Shown one piece after another: positions 63,296 through 64,000 of a stretch of 64,000 nucleotides of DNA. Numbering within the stretch: the stretch's first letter is position 1; the number at the start of each line of letters is the position of its first letter. The stretch comes from Microbacterium sp. 8M. Its GTDB lineage: Bacteria > Actinomycetota > Actinomycetes > Actinomycetales > Microbacteriaceae. Made by a program: the position numbers and the translations under genes. The stretch spans positions 3,556,160 through 3,620,159 of the forward strand of contig NZ_LR733284.1 of assembly GCF_902506375.1 (NCBI RefSeq). The letters run 5' to 3'. A model generated the notes under the pieces. The model saw only the letters and a program-made list of their open reading frames with translations, was not told where the DNA came from and ran no database searches.

Positions 63296-63972
63296 AACTG
63301 CTCGTCGCCGACGACGACCCGCAGCTCGTCCGCGCGCTGCGGATCACGCTGGCCGCGCACGGCTACGACGTGATCGCCGCTCCCGACGGCGCGGCCGCGA
63401 TCGCGATGGCCGCCCAGGCGCACCCCGACATCGTGCTGCTGGATCTCGGCATGCCCCGGCTCGACGGGCTCGCCGTGATCGAGGCGCTGCGAGGCTGGAG
63501 CGACGTGCCGATCCTCGTCGTGTCGGGGCGCACCGGATCCGCCGACAAGGTCGAGGCGCTCGACGCGGGCGCCGACGACTACGTCACCAAGCCGTTCCAG
63601 GTGGACGAGCTGCTGGCCCGGCTGCGTGCGCTGGCCCGCCGGCGCGGCGGTGCGCCGGCCGAGTCGACGGTCGCGTTCGGGGACGTCGAGGTGGATCTCG
63701 CCGCCAAGGCCGTGACGCGGGACGGATCCCGGGTGCACCTCACCCCGACCGAATGGCAGATCCTGGAGCACCTCGCCCGGCACCCCGGGGCGCTCGTGAC
63801 CCGTCAGGAGCTGCTGCGCGAGATCTGGGGCACCGAGCAGGTCACCGACACCGGGTACCTGCGCCTGTACCTGTCGCAGCTGCGCAAGAAGCTCGAGCGC
63901 ACCCCCAGCGCCCCCGAGCACCTGCTCACCGAGCAGGGCATGGGCTACCGCCTGGTGCTGGATCCGGCCTGA
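63292..63972 (+). CDS. kdpE: response regulator KdpE
   Basis: A 226-residue OmpR-family response regulator. The receiver has DDD at 7-9, phosphoacceptor Asp51 (IVLLDLGMPRLDG), the Ser in LVVSGRTGSADKVEALDAGA, and Lys in YVTKPFQVDELLARL. The winged helix ends with TGYLRLYLSQLRKKLERTP and GMGYRLVLDP. Coupled to kdpD by a 4-bp overlap. It would bind before the kdp operon, perhaps at the direct repeat at 55531-55548. The window ends 28 bp after it. Confidence 0.97.
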   Translation: MKLLVADDDPQLVRALRITLAAHGYDVIAAPDGAAAIAMAAQAHPDIVLLDLGMPRLDGLAVIEALRGWSDVPILVVSGRTGSADKVEALDAGADDYVTKPFQVDELLARLRALARRRGGAPAESTVAFGDVEVDLAAKAVTRDGSRVHLTPTEWQILEHLARHPGALVTRQELLREIWGTEQVTDTGYLRLYLSQLRKKLERTPSAPEHLLTEQGMGYRLVLDPA

Positions 63973-64000
63973 CCGCCCCCGGCCCTGGCCCCCTCCGACC

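Overview
The window is about 70% GC, densely coded, rich in 1-4 bp gene overlaps, and carries actinobacterial features: KimA, a sortase pilus locus, two ABC sugar importers without their own ATPase gene, and short -10 boxes set for leaderless mRNAs. It looks like the chromosome of a Microbacterium-like member of the Microbacteriaceae. That assignment is inference from gene content and composition; no rRNA or tRNA gene is visible to confirm it.

Layout. 1-4.1 kb: end of an NCS2 uracil/xanthine permease, a TetR regulator, and a LuxR-type two-component pair. 4.3-6.9 kb: a GH1 beta-glucosidase with its LacI repressor and a CebR-like operator. 6.9-13.7 kb: housekeeping and small genes (apt, a MerR regulator, a DUF2306 protein, purS-purQ, a RibD-C/DHFR-like protein, a DUF1761 protein, a zinc-ribbon SDR, and an ArsR/SRPBCC pair). 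13.7-30.1 kb: a large glycoside-use island under an FCD-type GntR regulator. It has a GH42 beta-galactosidase co-translated with split glycine decarboxylase gcvPA-gcvPB, an AcoX-like kinase and probably an SDR, two complete CUT1 sugar importers, and a GH63-like glycosidase. The same CTGTATACAG-type palindrome lies before the GH42 operon and both importers.

30.2-38.8 kb: a 2-hydroxyacid dehydrogenase, a GH13 alpha-glucosidase, two paralogous small proteins of unknown function on either side of an AraC regulator, and an MFS exporter. 36.5-44.6 kb: an Opp-type ABC importer ending in a GH3 beta-glucosidase, divergent from a TetR regulator with a clear palindromic operator. 45.2-47.0 kb: an M20 amidohydrolase and a small membrane protein. 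47.0-52.4 kb: a pilus operon (putative tip adhesin, backbone pilin, class C sortase). 52.4-64 kb: a small alarmone synthetase, the K+ importer KimA, and a full kdpFABC-kdpDE system preceded by an unlisted 46-residue membrane peptide.

Cross-cutting signals. GGATCC is far more frequent than composition predicts. A 20-bp palindrome-like repeat (CCCTTCGACAGGCTCAGGGA) occurs between genes and also in frame inside KdpB, where it adds PEPVEG or PSTGSG peptides. A second REP-like repeat with GGTCGTTGAGCGAG arms sits in two intergenic gaps. Seven genes have a TA-rich -10 hexamer 6-8 nt before the start codon, the arrangement expected for leaderless transcripts.
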